Shown here piece by piece: positions 9,787 through 17,961 of a stretch of 64,000 bases of DNA. Below the pieces are notes generated by a model. It saw nothing but the letters and a program-made list of their open reading frames with translations. It was not told the DNA's origin and ran no database searches. The stretch's first letter is position 1; every line of letters starts with the position of its first letter. The translations under genes were made by a program, and so were the position numbers. Location: assembly GCA_044224515.1 (NCBI GenBank), contig JBGAKH010000009.1, forward strand, positions 148,590 to 212,589. The letters are read 5' to 3'. The stretch is from JBBATK01 sp044224515. Lineage in GTDB: Bacteria; Bacteroidota; Ignavibacteria; Kapaibacteriales; NICIL-2.

Positions 9787-10449
9787 ATGAAGCTTCTGTC
9801 CACACTCTTTGCTCGCTTTCTTTATAGCAGATGTATTATAAGCATCTTGAGTCTGACCGTATTGCAGTTTCTTAACGCTGCTGCAGCAACGGGTAGTGAG
9901 CGTCACAACACGGAAGCCCACAACTACGAACTCTCACCTGGTGATAACTTCAACCACCTATTTACCCTAAATTCTCCGTACTTTTGCGCTTTATTGCCAA
10001 CGACCGTTCGAACATCGAATTCTGTTCGACAGATGGTGCCCGTGGTCGCAAGCAAAGTAAACGAGGTATCGAAAGAGATCCTCATGAAGGGTCAATGCGC
10101 TGACATCACCCCGAGCGAATGTGCATTGACAGCCGGAACACTATGTGCAGCCCTGATACACTGTGGAGAATCAGGCTGGCCGGTAAGGAGATCAAACCGG
10201 ATACTTGGCGAATCGAGATTCGCCTTGATGCAAAGGATTGCAGAGAAAGGAAGTGAGAAGACGCAACACGGCGGAAACCCAGGGTATTTCCGTTGTTGTA
10301 CGTATGCGGCATACGGAAGTTCTACGTTAAAAACAACAGTAGTTTTTCGTACGAATTCCGATTCGCGGGGAGCTATGTTGAATCCCTTGACGAGAGGATG
10401 CCCAAGTCACACACTTTTTTGCATCACATCGCCACATGAACATTGTTGA
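9787..10449 (+). CDS. Doubtful 220-residue hypothetical protein
   Basis: Open frame with an N-terminus that could pass for a signal peptide (MKLLSTLFARFLYSRCIISI, ending at AAAATG). The rest has no recognised domain, an irregular composition and many Cys and His residues, and contains an inverted repeat at 10207-10224. It overlaps the start of the next gene by 14 bases and has no clear ribosome binding site. It may be a chance frame or a remnant. I keep it only because the stretch is otherwise empty. Confidence 0.15.
   Translation: MKLLSTLFARFLYSRCIISILSLTVLQFLNAAAATGSERHNTEAHNYELSPGDNFNHLFTLNSPYFCALLPTTVRTSNSVRQMVPVVASKVNEVSKEILMKGQCADITPSECALTAGTLCAALIHCGESGWPVRRSNRILGESRFALMQRIAEKGSEKTQHGGNPGYFRCCTYAAYGSSTLKTTVVFRTNSDSRGAMLNPLTRGCPSHTLFCITSPHEHC
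10207..10224. repeat. Inverted repeat
   Basis: GGCGAAT-CGAG-ATTCGCC, perfect seven-base arms (eight counting the inner C-G). No adjacent T-run. It sits in the gene-poor stretch before the third T9SS cargo gene. Confidence 0.4.
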
Positions 10450-13318
10450 TACTAGTATGAACCGAGCATTAAGGCTCAAGCATTTACATAGCTCCATTCT
10501 GGGGCTCTTGGCGTTTGCTGTATGTAGTCTTAGTCTTCATGCACAGCTTAAGGTTGATGCGGGTCCGGACGTTTTTGTTTGTGAAGGCTTTGCGTCGAAG
10601 ATTGGTGCAACCTACAAAGGTGGTACACCTCCGATACGATTTCAATGGTCCCCGGCGATTGGATTAAATGATGCGACGTCTCAAACACCGATTGTCAATC
10701 CGGTCCAAGCCTTAACGCAATATGTCGTAACATCGACAGATGCTACCGGTGCAGTGTCGGTAGACACAGTCTTGGTTACAAAGAACCCGGGCATCGTAGC
10801 CGACGCAGGCGTCGACATTCAAGGTTGCGTAGGAGCTATGGTCACGCTTGGAGGCAAGCTGGTTGCTAGCGGCGGAACCGGTCCTTATAAATATCAATGG
10901 CTTTATTTGCCTGCAAATGCGAGTTCAAGTGCCGACGCCAATCCAACATTCGTTCCAACCAGAAGTGGATACGCGCGCTACGTTCTGCATGTTATGGATG
11001 CGGTTGGATGCGACAGTTGGGATACGATTGAAGTTCAAGTAAACCAACCGATGAGTGTAGCGATTGGCACCTCAGGTGCCGAAGCGTGTGCATTTAGTCC
11101 ACACAGTCTCGGTGGACTTGGAATTACAAGTGGTGGAACCGCGCCCTACCGTTTCAAGTGGACTCCGGAGCGTGGTTTAAGCTCGCCGATCATTTCGAAT
11201 CCCACTGCATTTCCCGATACCACAACAATGTACACGCTGACGGTTACCGATGCATTGGGATGTGCGAAGAGCGATAGCGTTCTTGTTCGCGTGAAACCTC
11301 GCATACGCACCAAGCTTACAAAAACTTTTACGGTTTGTCCAAAAACTCGCGTTGAGTTAGCTGATAGTTCTTTTGTAAGTGGCGGAACCGGACCTTATAC
11401 CTATAAGTGGTCGAGTCTGCCGACGCAGTTTATTAGTAATGATTCGATTGCGAATCCATACACAATTCCCGATGATAAGTACAGTGGACAGGCCTTGTTT
11501 ACGGTAGATATTACGGATGCTTTAGGTTGTAGTATTAGGGATACGGTTTTCGTTAATGTTACACAAGCTCCGAGTGCCTACTTCAGAACAACGCCCACCG
11601 TATGCCAAAATGATACGGTTGACTATGGGGTAACCGGAGCTGACTTTTATCAGTACAAATGGACTATAGTTGGTGGTGATCCTATTGGTCCTATCAATCG
11701 TCAAAATGTAAGAGTACGTTGGACTCAAGCCGGTTTTGGAAAGATAGACTTGGTGGTGTATGATCCGGTTAGTAATTGTACGTCAAGCGGAACAAACACG
11801 ACTATAGTCAATCCAAATCCGACGCCGAAAATTACGGTGAATGGAGTAACCACGATTTGTACCGGAAGCGGTGTCACGACCATATTGGATGCCGGTCCGG
11901 GCTATGTACAATACCGTTGGTCTTCGGGTGAGACTACGCAGAAAATCATCGTTACGCATGGCGGTGATTACGTGGTCTTTGTGCGTGACGCCAATGGTTG
12001 TCGCAATAAATCTGAACCTGTACGCATCTTAGAAGTTAGTCCTCCGAAACCTGTCATTAGTGGTCCTTTGAAAATCTGTGGTGGAGTGAAGGCACAGCTC
12101 CATGCTACACCGGGTTTCCGTCAATATGCATGGAATACAGGAGAGACAGATTCAGTTATAACCATTACGGGTCCGGGCAATTACAGTGTCATGGTAAGTG
12201 ACACTATTGGTTGCACAGGTGTTTCCGAAGTGTATACTGTTGTACCACGTCCGATAATGGTCAGCACAGGTGGAGACCCGAACTTCGACGCCGTCGAAAC
12301 CGGCTTAAGTTATCCGCCGAAGGAAGTGTTCTATAAGAACACGACGACGGAAGATTTGGTCATTGATTCGCTGGTAATGTTAACTACAAATGTTGACATC
12401 GTTATTAAGTCCTTGCGTGTAGGCTCTACAACAATTGCACCATCGGCAATCCATGGACTTCGAGTGCAGCCTGGTCAGGAGCTGACTATCGAACTCGAGT
12501 ATAATCCGACAATCAAGGACGTGAATACGTACGAGTTGCTGCTAAGTGTTGTGTCTCCCTGTGAGGACAAAGTCAGCATCAAAGGTAATCTTGCTTCCTA
12601 TGATAAAACGATCTGGGGTACAGCCTCGATTCCTGCAACCAGTGCCAAACCGGGCGATCGATTTAGCTTCCCTTTGTGGATTCAATTTGATTCACCGCAG
12701 GATTCCGTCGAGGATGCCACGCTGTTTATCAACCTACGTGTGAACGGTTACATGATGGATATTGTTGACGACGCGGGTGGTAGTATCGTGAGTATTGATA
12801 CCCTTGCCAACAGCTGGAAGGTCCTACACTTCCGTTTTGATCATTTGACAATTAAGTATAGCAGTCCTTTCTTGCTGACAAACGTGAACGCTTTAGCTCT
12901 AGCTTCGCGCAAATTGATCGACACAATATTTGTCGACGATCGCTCGGTACGTTGGGAGCAGGGGAGTGTATTCCTTAAGAAGCCACGTGTTCGTACCCGA
13001 AACGGCATGTTGACGTTAGAGACCTATTGTTTCCCGCATGATCTCGTGTACGCTCCGGGTGGTCTTACACAAATGCACGTGAGTCCGAACCCCGTTGTTG
13101 AAGATCTGAACGTTTACATCAACAGTGCCGAAGAGCAACTGATGCGTATTGAGTTGTTTGCACCTGATGGACGTCTCCTAAAGACTGAGACTCTGGACGC
13201 TACTGCAGGTAGTCAGTTGTTACGCATGGATGTCAGCGACATCAGTGCAGGTGTTTATCCTTTGGTGCTCCACAGTGCGCAAGGATCACGTACACAACAC
13301 GTCGTGATTTGTAAATAG
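10436..13318 (+). CDS. Secreted PKD/Ig-like repeat protein with T9SS sorting domain
   Basis: Predicted T9SS cargo of up to 960 residues. Two starts are possible: ATG 10436, or ATG 10457, which gives a more standard 30-residue signal peptide (MNRALRLKHLHSSILGLLAF, ending SLHAQ). Neither has a clear Shine-Dalgarno sequence. After the signal come about four PKD-like modules with 'SGGTGPY.Y.W' and 'P....VVTVTDALGC..SDSV.V' patterns. Two Ig-like modules with RWSSGETTQKI and AWNTGETDSVI follow, then a beta-rich domain. The end (about residue 881 on) is a sorting domain with VSPNPVVEDLNVYI and LFAPDGRLLKTETL. The module set is shared with the 1118 and 5313 products, so the three may be paralogous surface proteins. 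Confidence 0.85.
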   Translation: MNIVDTSMNRALRLKHLHSSILGLLAFAVCSLSLHAQLKVDAGPDVFVCEGFASKIGATYKGGTPPIRFQWSPAIGLNDATSQTPIVNPVQALTQYVVTSTDATGAVSVDTVLVTKNPGIVADAGVDIQGCVGAMVTLGGKLVASGGTGPYKYQWLYLPANASSSADANPTFVPTRSGYARYVLHVMDAVGCDSWDTIEVQVNQPMSVAIGTSGAEACAFSPHSLGGLGITSGGTAPYRFKWTPERGLSSPIISNPTAFPDTTTMYTLTVTDALGCAKSDSVLVRVKPRIRTKLTKTFTVCPKTRVELADSSFVSGGTGPYTYKWSSLPTQFISNDSIANPYTIPDDKYSGQALFTVDITDALGCSIRDTVFVNVTQAPSAYFRTTPTVCQNDTVDYGVTGADFYQYKWTIVGGDPIGPINRQNVRVRWTQAGFGKIDLVVYDPVSNCTSSGTNTTIVNPNPTPKITVNGVTTICTGSGVTTILDAGPGYVQYRWSSGETTQKIIVTHGGDYVVFVRDANGCRNKSEPVRILEVSPPKPVISGPLKICGGVKAQLHATPGFRQYAWNTGETDSVITITGPGNYSVMVSDTIGCTGVSEVYTVVPRPIMVSTGGDPNFDAVETGLSYPPKEVFYKNTTTEDLVIDSLVMLTTNVDIVIKSLRVGSTTIAPSAIHGLRVQPGQELTIELEYNPTIKDVNTYELLLSVVSPCEDKVSIKGNLASYDKTIWGTASIPATSAKPGDRFSFPLWIQFDSPQDSVEDATLFINLRVNGYMMDIVDDAGGSIVSIDTLANSWKVLHFRFDHLTIKYSSPFLLTNVNALALASRKLIDTIFVDDRSVRWEQGSVFLKKPRVRTRNGMLTLETYCFPHDLVYAPGGLTQMHVSPNPVVEDLNVYINSAEEQLMRIELFAPDGRLLKTETLDATAGSQLLRMDVSDISAGVYPLVLHSAQGSRTQHVVICK

Positions 13319-13383
13319 GTCTGCGTAGGACATCGTCTCGATGAGCTAAGCTCCTGTTAATTTTATGAATTGGGCTATATTTG

Positions 13384-13412
13384 TACAGCACAGGCCTTCG
13401 GCCTGTGCTGTA
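13384..13412. repeat. Perfect 13-bp-stem hairpin, TTC/GAA triloop
   Basis: Arms at 13384-13396 and 13400-13412 are perfectly complementary and flank TTC (GAA on the minus strand) closed by a C-G pair. It lies between a T9SS cargo gene and the OmpA-family gene, 34 bases before the latter's start. No T-run follows on the plus strand (TATTTCG), so it is not a typical terminator. It belongs to the GNA-loop hairpin set. Confidence 0.7.
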
Positions 13413-13445
13413 TTTCGTTAGGGAAAACCCGGTTCTGGAGCATTC

Positions 13446-15605
13446 ATGCGCGTTGTTGTCTTTGTTCTTACATGTTTTATTCTCAGTAGTGCTGCGTTCG
13501 CACAAGACGCCGCCACACGAACAAACAAAGTTCCCTTCTTGTGGGTCGGAGCCTATGCCGACTTCAACCGCAATATTTTCAGTCCGAACTTCTCCTCCTT
13601 TCCCAACGTCTTCCGTTGCGATTCATCCTATCTCTTTCAAAATGGCACAGGCTCGGGTGTCTCATTGGGTGCACTTGTTGAGTACCCACTCTTGTCGTTT
13701 ATGACTGTTGAGGCACGAGTCGGCTACTGTAGTTTGGGAGGTCGCCTCAGTCGAGTTGTACCTATCGGAAACAAAGCCATCACAGGTAGTACCTCAGGCA
13801 CTATTGATAAAGCTGAAAGTGAACACGAGTTGGTTGCCAGTCTAAGTGCAATAAGTGTTGAACCGTTGTTGAACTTTTTGCTCTTTGGCAAAGTCAGAGC
13901 AAGCGTTGGACTACGTTCGGCGTTCTTGGTGTCGTCGACCTATACTGAACAAGAAACCTTGCTCTCCCCATCGTACGCATACTTTATCGAGGATTCGACT
14001 CGGGTACGTAATCAATCGTCCGGACTCATTCCAAATGTGAACTCGATGCAGTTGGCTGCTGTGGTTGGTTTAGGATTCGACCTGCCGGTTGGTAAGCGGG
14101 CAACCCTTACTCCGGAGGCTCGATATAATATGGCTTTGTCGAAGATCTCGGATGTTGACTGGTCCGTTTCGACAATACAATTCGGTGCTTCCTTCCGCTA
14201 TGTGTTGTATAAAGCTCCTCCGCCAATGCTCATCAACGATACGTTGTATGAGCGCGACACAACCCACCAAACTGACATTCGCTTTAGCGAGAATCGTATT
14301 TACTTGAAGGATAGCAGTAGCTCAGTCGAACAAAAGAGCAACTTTGCCGATGATCAAGAATATGTTCATCGCACACGCACGATTCAGTTACACTATGTGC
14401 ATGAGCAACCGAAGCTCGCTGAGTTGGATCTCAAGATTCAAACAATGGCCCAAGGCTCGGACGGTAAGTCCATCGCACTGAGTTCGTTTGTCATTGAGGA
14501 AACGGAATTGGAGGAGAATTATCCGCTACTTCCGCACGTGTTCTTTCCTGAAGGTTCGGCGGAGTTGAATCAGACAAAAATGAAGCAACTTTCTGCTCAG
14601 GATGCAGCCGCGTTCTCGGAGTTTCGTATGGAAGGCAGATCTACTCTCGACGTGTACTATCATTTGCTTAACATCGTCGGGTCTCGAATGCAGATGAAGA
14701 ATAGCGCCAAGCTGACACTTGTTGGCTGCAACAATGGAATTAACGCGGAGAAGTCGAATAAGGAGTTGTCGCAGAAACGCGCAGAGTCTGTCAAAGACTA
14801 TCTCGTCAACATCTGGCATATCGATCCTTCCCGGATTGCCATTCGTTCGCAAAATCTTCCGAACTCTCCGTCAAATCTCAATACTACCGAGGGACAGGAA
14901 GAGAACAGACGTGTTGAGCTGGTATCGAACGAGTTTGAAATATTGCGGCCGGTCTCGATCAAAGATCTAACTGTGAAATCCAGTCACACTCCTGTTGAGA
15001 TTATTCCAACCGTCACCAGTGAGGCAGGCGTGAAGAATTGGAAGGCAACGATAAGTCAAGACGGCACGGTGCTACGCAGTGCCAAAGGTGAATCTACACC
15101 GGAATCAGTCGTCTGGAAGCCGGCTGAAGAACCATATCCAAAGAATGATCATCCGGTTAGCGTAAAGTACAGCGTCACGGACAAGAGCGGCCAGACAATC
15201 GATGCAGAATCAAGATTGCAAGTCCAACAATTGAGTGTGCGTAAGAAGCGCGTTGAACAGAAGGATGATAAGCGTATTGATCGCTTCTCTCTCATCGTGT
15301 TTGACTTCAACAAGGCGGACCTTAATGCCGACAATAAGAGTATCGTTCAGGACGTGAAGGCTCGCATTCATGAAAATTCGACTATCACAATTGCCGGTTA
15401 TGCAGACCGAAGCGGCGAAGCTGAATATAATAGGGAGTTGGCTCGACGTCGCTGTCTTGAAGTGCAGAAAAGCGTGGGCTTAAACGACAAGAACTCCACT
15501 ATTCAACCGGTTGGTAGTGATACCCTGTTGTTCGATAACTCAACACCGGAAGGTCGCTCATACTGCAGAACAGTTCAAATCGTGATCGAAACTCCGGTCA
15601 ATTAA
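13446..15605 (+). CDS. Outer-membrane protein with two OmpA-like peptidoglycan-binding domains
   Basis: 719 residues, preceded by GGAG (13437-13440). Signal peptide MRVVVFVLTCFILSSAAFAQ. Residues about 25-255 look like an outer-membrane beta-barrel (alternating aromatic/hydrophobic strands, e.g. AVVGLGFDLPVGKRATLTPE and FGASFRYVLY). A long linker follows, with a first OmpA-type domain at about 420-495 (LTLVGCNNG, 'LSQKRAESVKDYL', 'ENRRVEL'). A second lies at about 615-718 (FDFNKADLNADNKSIV, GYADRSGEAEYNRELARRR). The family bridges the outer membrane and peptidoglycan. Two OmpA domains in one chain is less usual than one. It probably forms its own transcription unit. Confidence 0.8.
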   Translation: MRVVVFVLTCFILSSAAFAQDAATRTNKVPFLWVGAYADFNRNIFSPNFSSFPNVFRCDSSYLFQNGTGSGVSLGALVEYPLLSFMTVEARVGYCSLGGRLSRVVPIGNKAITGSTSGTIDKAESEHELVASLSAISVEPLLNFLLFGKVRASVGLRSAFLVSSTYTEQETLLSPSYAYFIEDSTRVRNQSSGLIPNVNSMQLAAVVGLGFDLPVGKRATLTPEARYNMALSKISDVDWSVSTIQFGASFRYVLYKAPPPMLINDTLYERDTTHQTDIRFSENRIYLKDSSSSVEQKSNFADDQEYVHRTRTIQLHYVHEQPKLAELDLKIQTMAQGSDGKSIALSSFVIEETELEENYPLLPHVFFPEGSAELNQTKMKQLSAQDAAAFSEFRMEGRSTLDVYYHLLNIVGSRMQMKNSAKLTLVGCNNGINAEKSNKELSQKRAESVKDYLVNIWHIDPSRIAIRSQNLPNSPSNLNTTEGQEENRRVELVSNEFEILRPVSIKDLTVKSSHTPVEIIPTVTSEAGVKNWKATISQDGTVLRSAKGESTPESVVWKPAEEPYPKNDHPVSVKYSVTDKSGQTIDAESRLQVQQLSVRKKRVEQKDDKRIDRFSLIVFDFNKADLNADNKSIVQDVKARIHENSTITIAGYADRSGEAEYNRELARRRCLEVQKSVGLNDKNSTIQPVGSDTLLFDNSTPEGRSYCRTVQIVIETPVN

Positions 15606-15931
15606 GAATATGGCGGAGCCGGGGTACTTGTCCTTCCGCATGCAGACCGGACTAAGCACCTACTCTCAAGAGACATTTATTTTAAGCGGTAGCCTGCGGC
15701 TACCCCTTGTTTCGCAGGGCTCGGATCACAGACCGGCTGGGTCTTTCCCAATCACTGAACCGAGCATTGATGCAAGGATGTTGTGGAGTTAGGAGGATTA
15801 TCTCCTTTCTTGAAGAGATGTTGTAATTCGGGGAAGGTCGAAGGGGTAGGTTTTCACGTAGACGCGTGTGCATTGTAGAGGAAGGGTCTTCGCAGTGAGA
15901 GGATCACAACTCGTTGCAGGCACATTCGGTC
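15606..15931. other. Convergent intergenic region
   Basis: About 325 bases between the convergent OmpA-family gene and the fibronectin-III gene. It contains the hairpin at 15688-15704 and a weaker one (AGGAG...CTCCT, 15791-15806). Either could end transcription from one side, but no strong T-run accompanies them. No gene seen. Confidence 0.5.
15688..15704. repeat. Hairpin, TGC/GCA triloop
   Basis: GGTAGCC-TGC-GGCTACC, a perfect seven-base stem. On the minus strand the loop reads GCA, which is a GNA triplet closed by C-G. It lies in the convergent gap after the OmpA-family gene. Confidence 0.6.
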
Positions 15932-17740
15932 TTAAGGCTTGCGACCGCCGGGTCGTTGACGAAGGTAGATCCATTCTTTGATGTCTCGACTCGGTACTTT
16001 ACTGAGTAAAGCGCGTGAGCGTACCCGCGGTGAGGGTTGACTGAAGTCTCCGCTCGAATCCGTGCACACCAATTCATACCAATAACTACGAAGTGGAATA
16101 ACTGTCGAGTCCGTAAACTGTGTCGTGTTGGAGCTAAGAGCTTCGACGTTAAGTGTACGTGGAGCACGAGTCGTGTCTTCATATCGATTCACGATGTAGC
16201 CACTCACAAAGGGCGATGGAGAGGGGTACCATGAAATCGTGATCAGACGCGCCTGGGGACTTGCCGCCATTGGAGTTGGGGCTACTATGGTCTTCATCAT
16301 GCTAGAGAATGCGTGCACAGGCTCAGACCAAGCACTACTGTTTCCTCGTAGATCTGTAGAGCGCATACGGTACCAAAGACTTTTCGATGCAAAGGCCCGA
16401 ACGGTGTCGTCGAACTCATGTTGAGAAGACAATTCCATTATAGTTTGGTACGGACCGTCGTTATACTCGCTGCGCTGAAGCTCAAAGCCATGCAGGTCTC
16501 TGGAAGAACTTGGTGACCAGCGAAGATGTACCACGTCCGCGCTGCGACTGCATTCTATGTAATCGGCATTGAGGGGAGGACTAAGATCCACAATGGGCGT
16601 CCTGTAATCGTAGGAGAGACGTCCTTCGATGCCGTTTTTATCGACACTGGCAATCGAGTACGCGATGAAATCCGCTGGCACATCGCCTAAAAAGTCGTTG
16701 TAGGACCGGACTTCAGGTCCAATCAACTGTGGGTTAACCAATGACTTGTTTGTGTTTCCCCATGTGCTTCTATAGAGATTGAAGCCTGCTATTGAGCTGT
16801 CGGTGAAAATTTTCCAATGAATAGTTACTCGGTTTTCTGCGATGTCGGTATGTGTAATTCTTGGGGCTCGGTAGACCTGTTTTTGTTCGGAACCGAGCGG
16901 TCTGACTGATAAAATGGAAGATTTTAAGCTTTCGCGACCGAAAACATCAACGGAACTCAGGACATATTCATACTCTTTGCCGGGAAGCAAACCACAATCA
17001 TCAAAAAAAGTAAAAGCATTTCGATCACCAGAGCGAAACAAGCTAATCGCAGCTGTTTTATTGAGCTTGGTAAAAACAGCATCCGGGCTAGATCGGCGAT
17101 AGATATTACAGCCCCTTATTCCGTTTTGTAGAGCTGAGTCGGTGGACCAACTGAAGTGAATACAGCCTACATCCGGTTTCGCTTGGATGCGTGACGGTGC
17201 TGAAGGAGCAGGAGACCTTCCGGGCCACACTGCGGTCAGTTCGGCCAGGATATGTCCTTCAGTACTTACTCGATAGTCGTAAGGCGTTGAAAATTTGCAA
17301 GATGTGTCGGAAAAGGAGAGTCCGAGCACTAGAACGTAGGCACTGGGTTCGATGATGGCCATGGTGGCCAGCTTTGAGCAGGCTTTATTGCGGATGTCGA
17401 GAGGGGCACGTTCACTCGAAGCTATGTTAATCATTGATTGCAGGCTATCGGGTTGAACGTGTAAAAGCAGCGATTTCCACTCTTCTTCGCGCAAACGTGT
17501 TACTCGACCGACGGTTTGGAAGCGATCTTTTCCACTCGGACTACGCGACACTGTGTAACTGAAGGGTAAGGGTCGGTCAACCGGAAGTGTCCACTGCAAA
17601 GCCACTCCATTTGGAGTACCGACAGCCCACAAATGTGGTGTTTCGGGACCGGCATTCCAAGCTTGTCCGAGCACAATTGAACCAAGACTCATCAGGTTCA
17701 AAAGTGCAGCGAAACAAAGACGAAGTGGGTGAGTGGACAT
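15932..17740 (-). CDS. Exported fibronectin type III repeat protein
   Basis: 602 residues with an N-terminal signal peptide (MSTHPLRLCFAALLNLMSLG, cleavage near VLGQA). At least four fibronectin-III-like modules are visible by their repeating strands, e.g. 'GVALQWTLP...FSYTVSRS', GCIHFSWSTDSA with GCNIYRRSS, 'RVTIHWKIF..SSIAGFNLYRS', 'VVHLRWSPSSSRDLHGFELQRS' and 'RLITISWYPSPSPFVSGYIVNRY'. These modules usually bind proteins or carbohydrates outside the cytoplasm. The C-terminus (IKEWIYLRQRPGGRKP) does not look like a T9SS sorting domain, so the protein may stay in the periplasm or leave by another route. It is divergent from the large gene at 17962. No clear ribosome binding site. Confidence 0.75.
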   Translation of the reverse strand: MSTHPLRLCFAALLNLMSLGSIVLGQAWNAGPETPHLWAVGTPNGVALQWTLPVDRPLPFSYTVSRSPSGKDRFQTVGRVTRLREEEWKSLLLHVQPDSLQSMINIASSERAPLDIRNKACSKLATMAIIEPSAYVLVLGLSFSDTSCKFSTPYDYRVSTEGHILAELTAVWPGRSPAPSAPSRIQAKPDVGCIHFSWSTDSALQNGIRGCNIYRRSSPDAVFTKLNKTAAISLFRSGDRNAFTFFDDCGLLPGKEYEYVLSSVDVFGRESLKSSILSVRPLGSEQKQVYRAPRITHTDIAENRVTIHWKIFTDSSIAGFNLYRSTWGNTNKSLVNPQLIGPEVRSYNDFLGDVPADFIAYSIASVDKNGIEGRLSYDYRTPIVDLSPPLNADYIECSRSADVVHLRWSPSSSRDLHGFELQRSEYNDGPYQTIMELSSQHEFDDTVRAFASKSLWYRMRSTDLRGNSSAWSEPVHAFSSMMKTIVAPTPMAASPQARLITISWYPSPSPFVSGYIVNRYEDTTRAPRTLNVEALSSNTTQFTDSTVIPLRSYWYELVCTDSSGDFSQPSPRVRSRALLSKVPSRDIKEWIYLRQRPGGRKP

Positions 17741-17857
17741 GACTCAAATTAAGTGGAAAATTGTACCAAATTCACTTTTTTTAAGCGTGGTGCAAGGTGC
17801 TGATACTGAAGTGCTTGAGATGGAAACTCGATGAGCTTTTTGTCATTGTTTTTTCGT

Positions 17858-17885
17858 TTGCAAATAGTCAAGGATACACTATATT
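17858..17885 (+). promoter_or_regulatory. Candidate sigma-70-like promoter for the 1829-residue protein
   Basis: TTGCAA at 17858-17863, a 16-base spacer, then TATATT at 17880-17885. It lies about 75 bases before ATG 17962 in an AT-rich divergent region. If used, it gives a 5' leader of roughly 70 bases. The match is by eye only; Bacteroidota-type promoters can differ. Confidence 0.4.
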
Positions 17886-17961
17886 GTTATCGGGACGAAT
17901 CCTTCTTTTTTCTGAATCAAACAATCTATTTTATCATTTCCTCACTAACTAAGGGCGTAGT

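Larger units (their letters stand above)
9624..10435. other. Intergenic region with two small hairpins and one doubtful reading frame
   Basis: About 800 bases between two T9SS cargo genes. It contains the hairpins at 9749-9761 and 10207-10224 and a 220-codon open frame (listed separately with low confidence). No homology-bearing motif was recognised on either strand. It may be decayed coding sequence. Confidence 0.4.
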
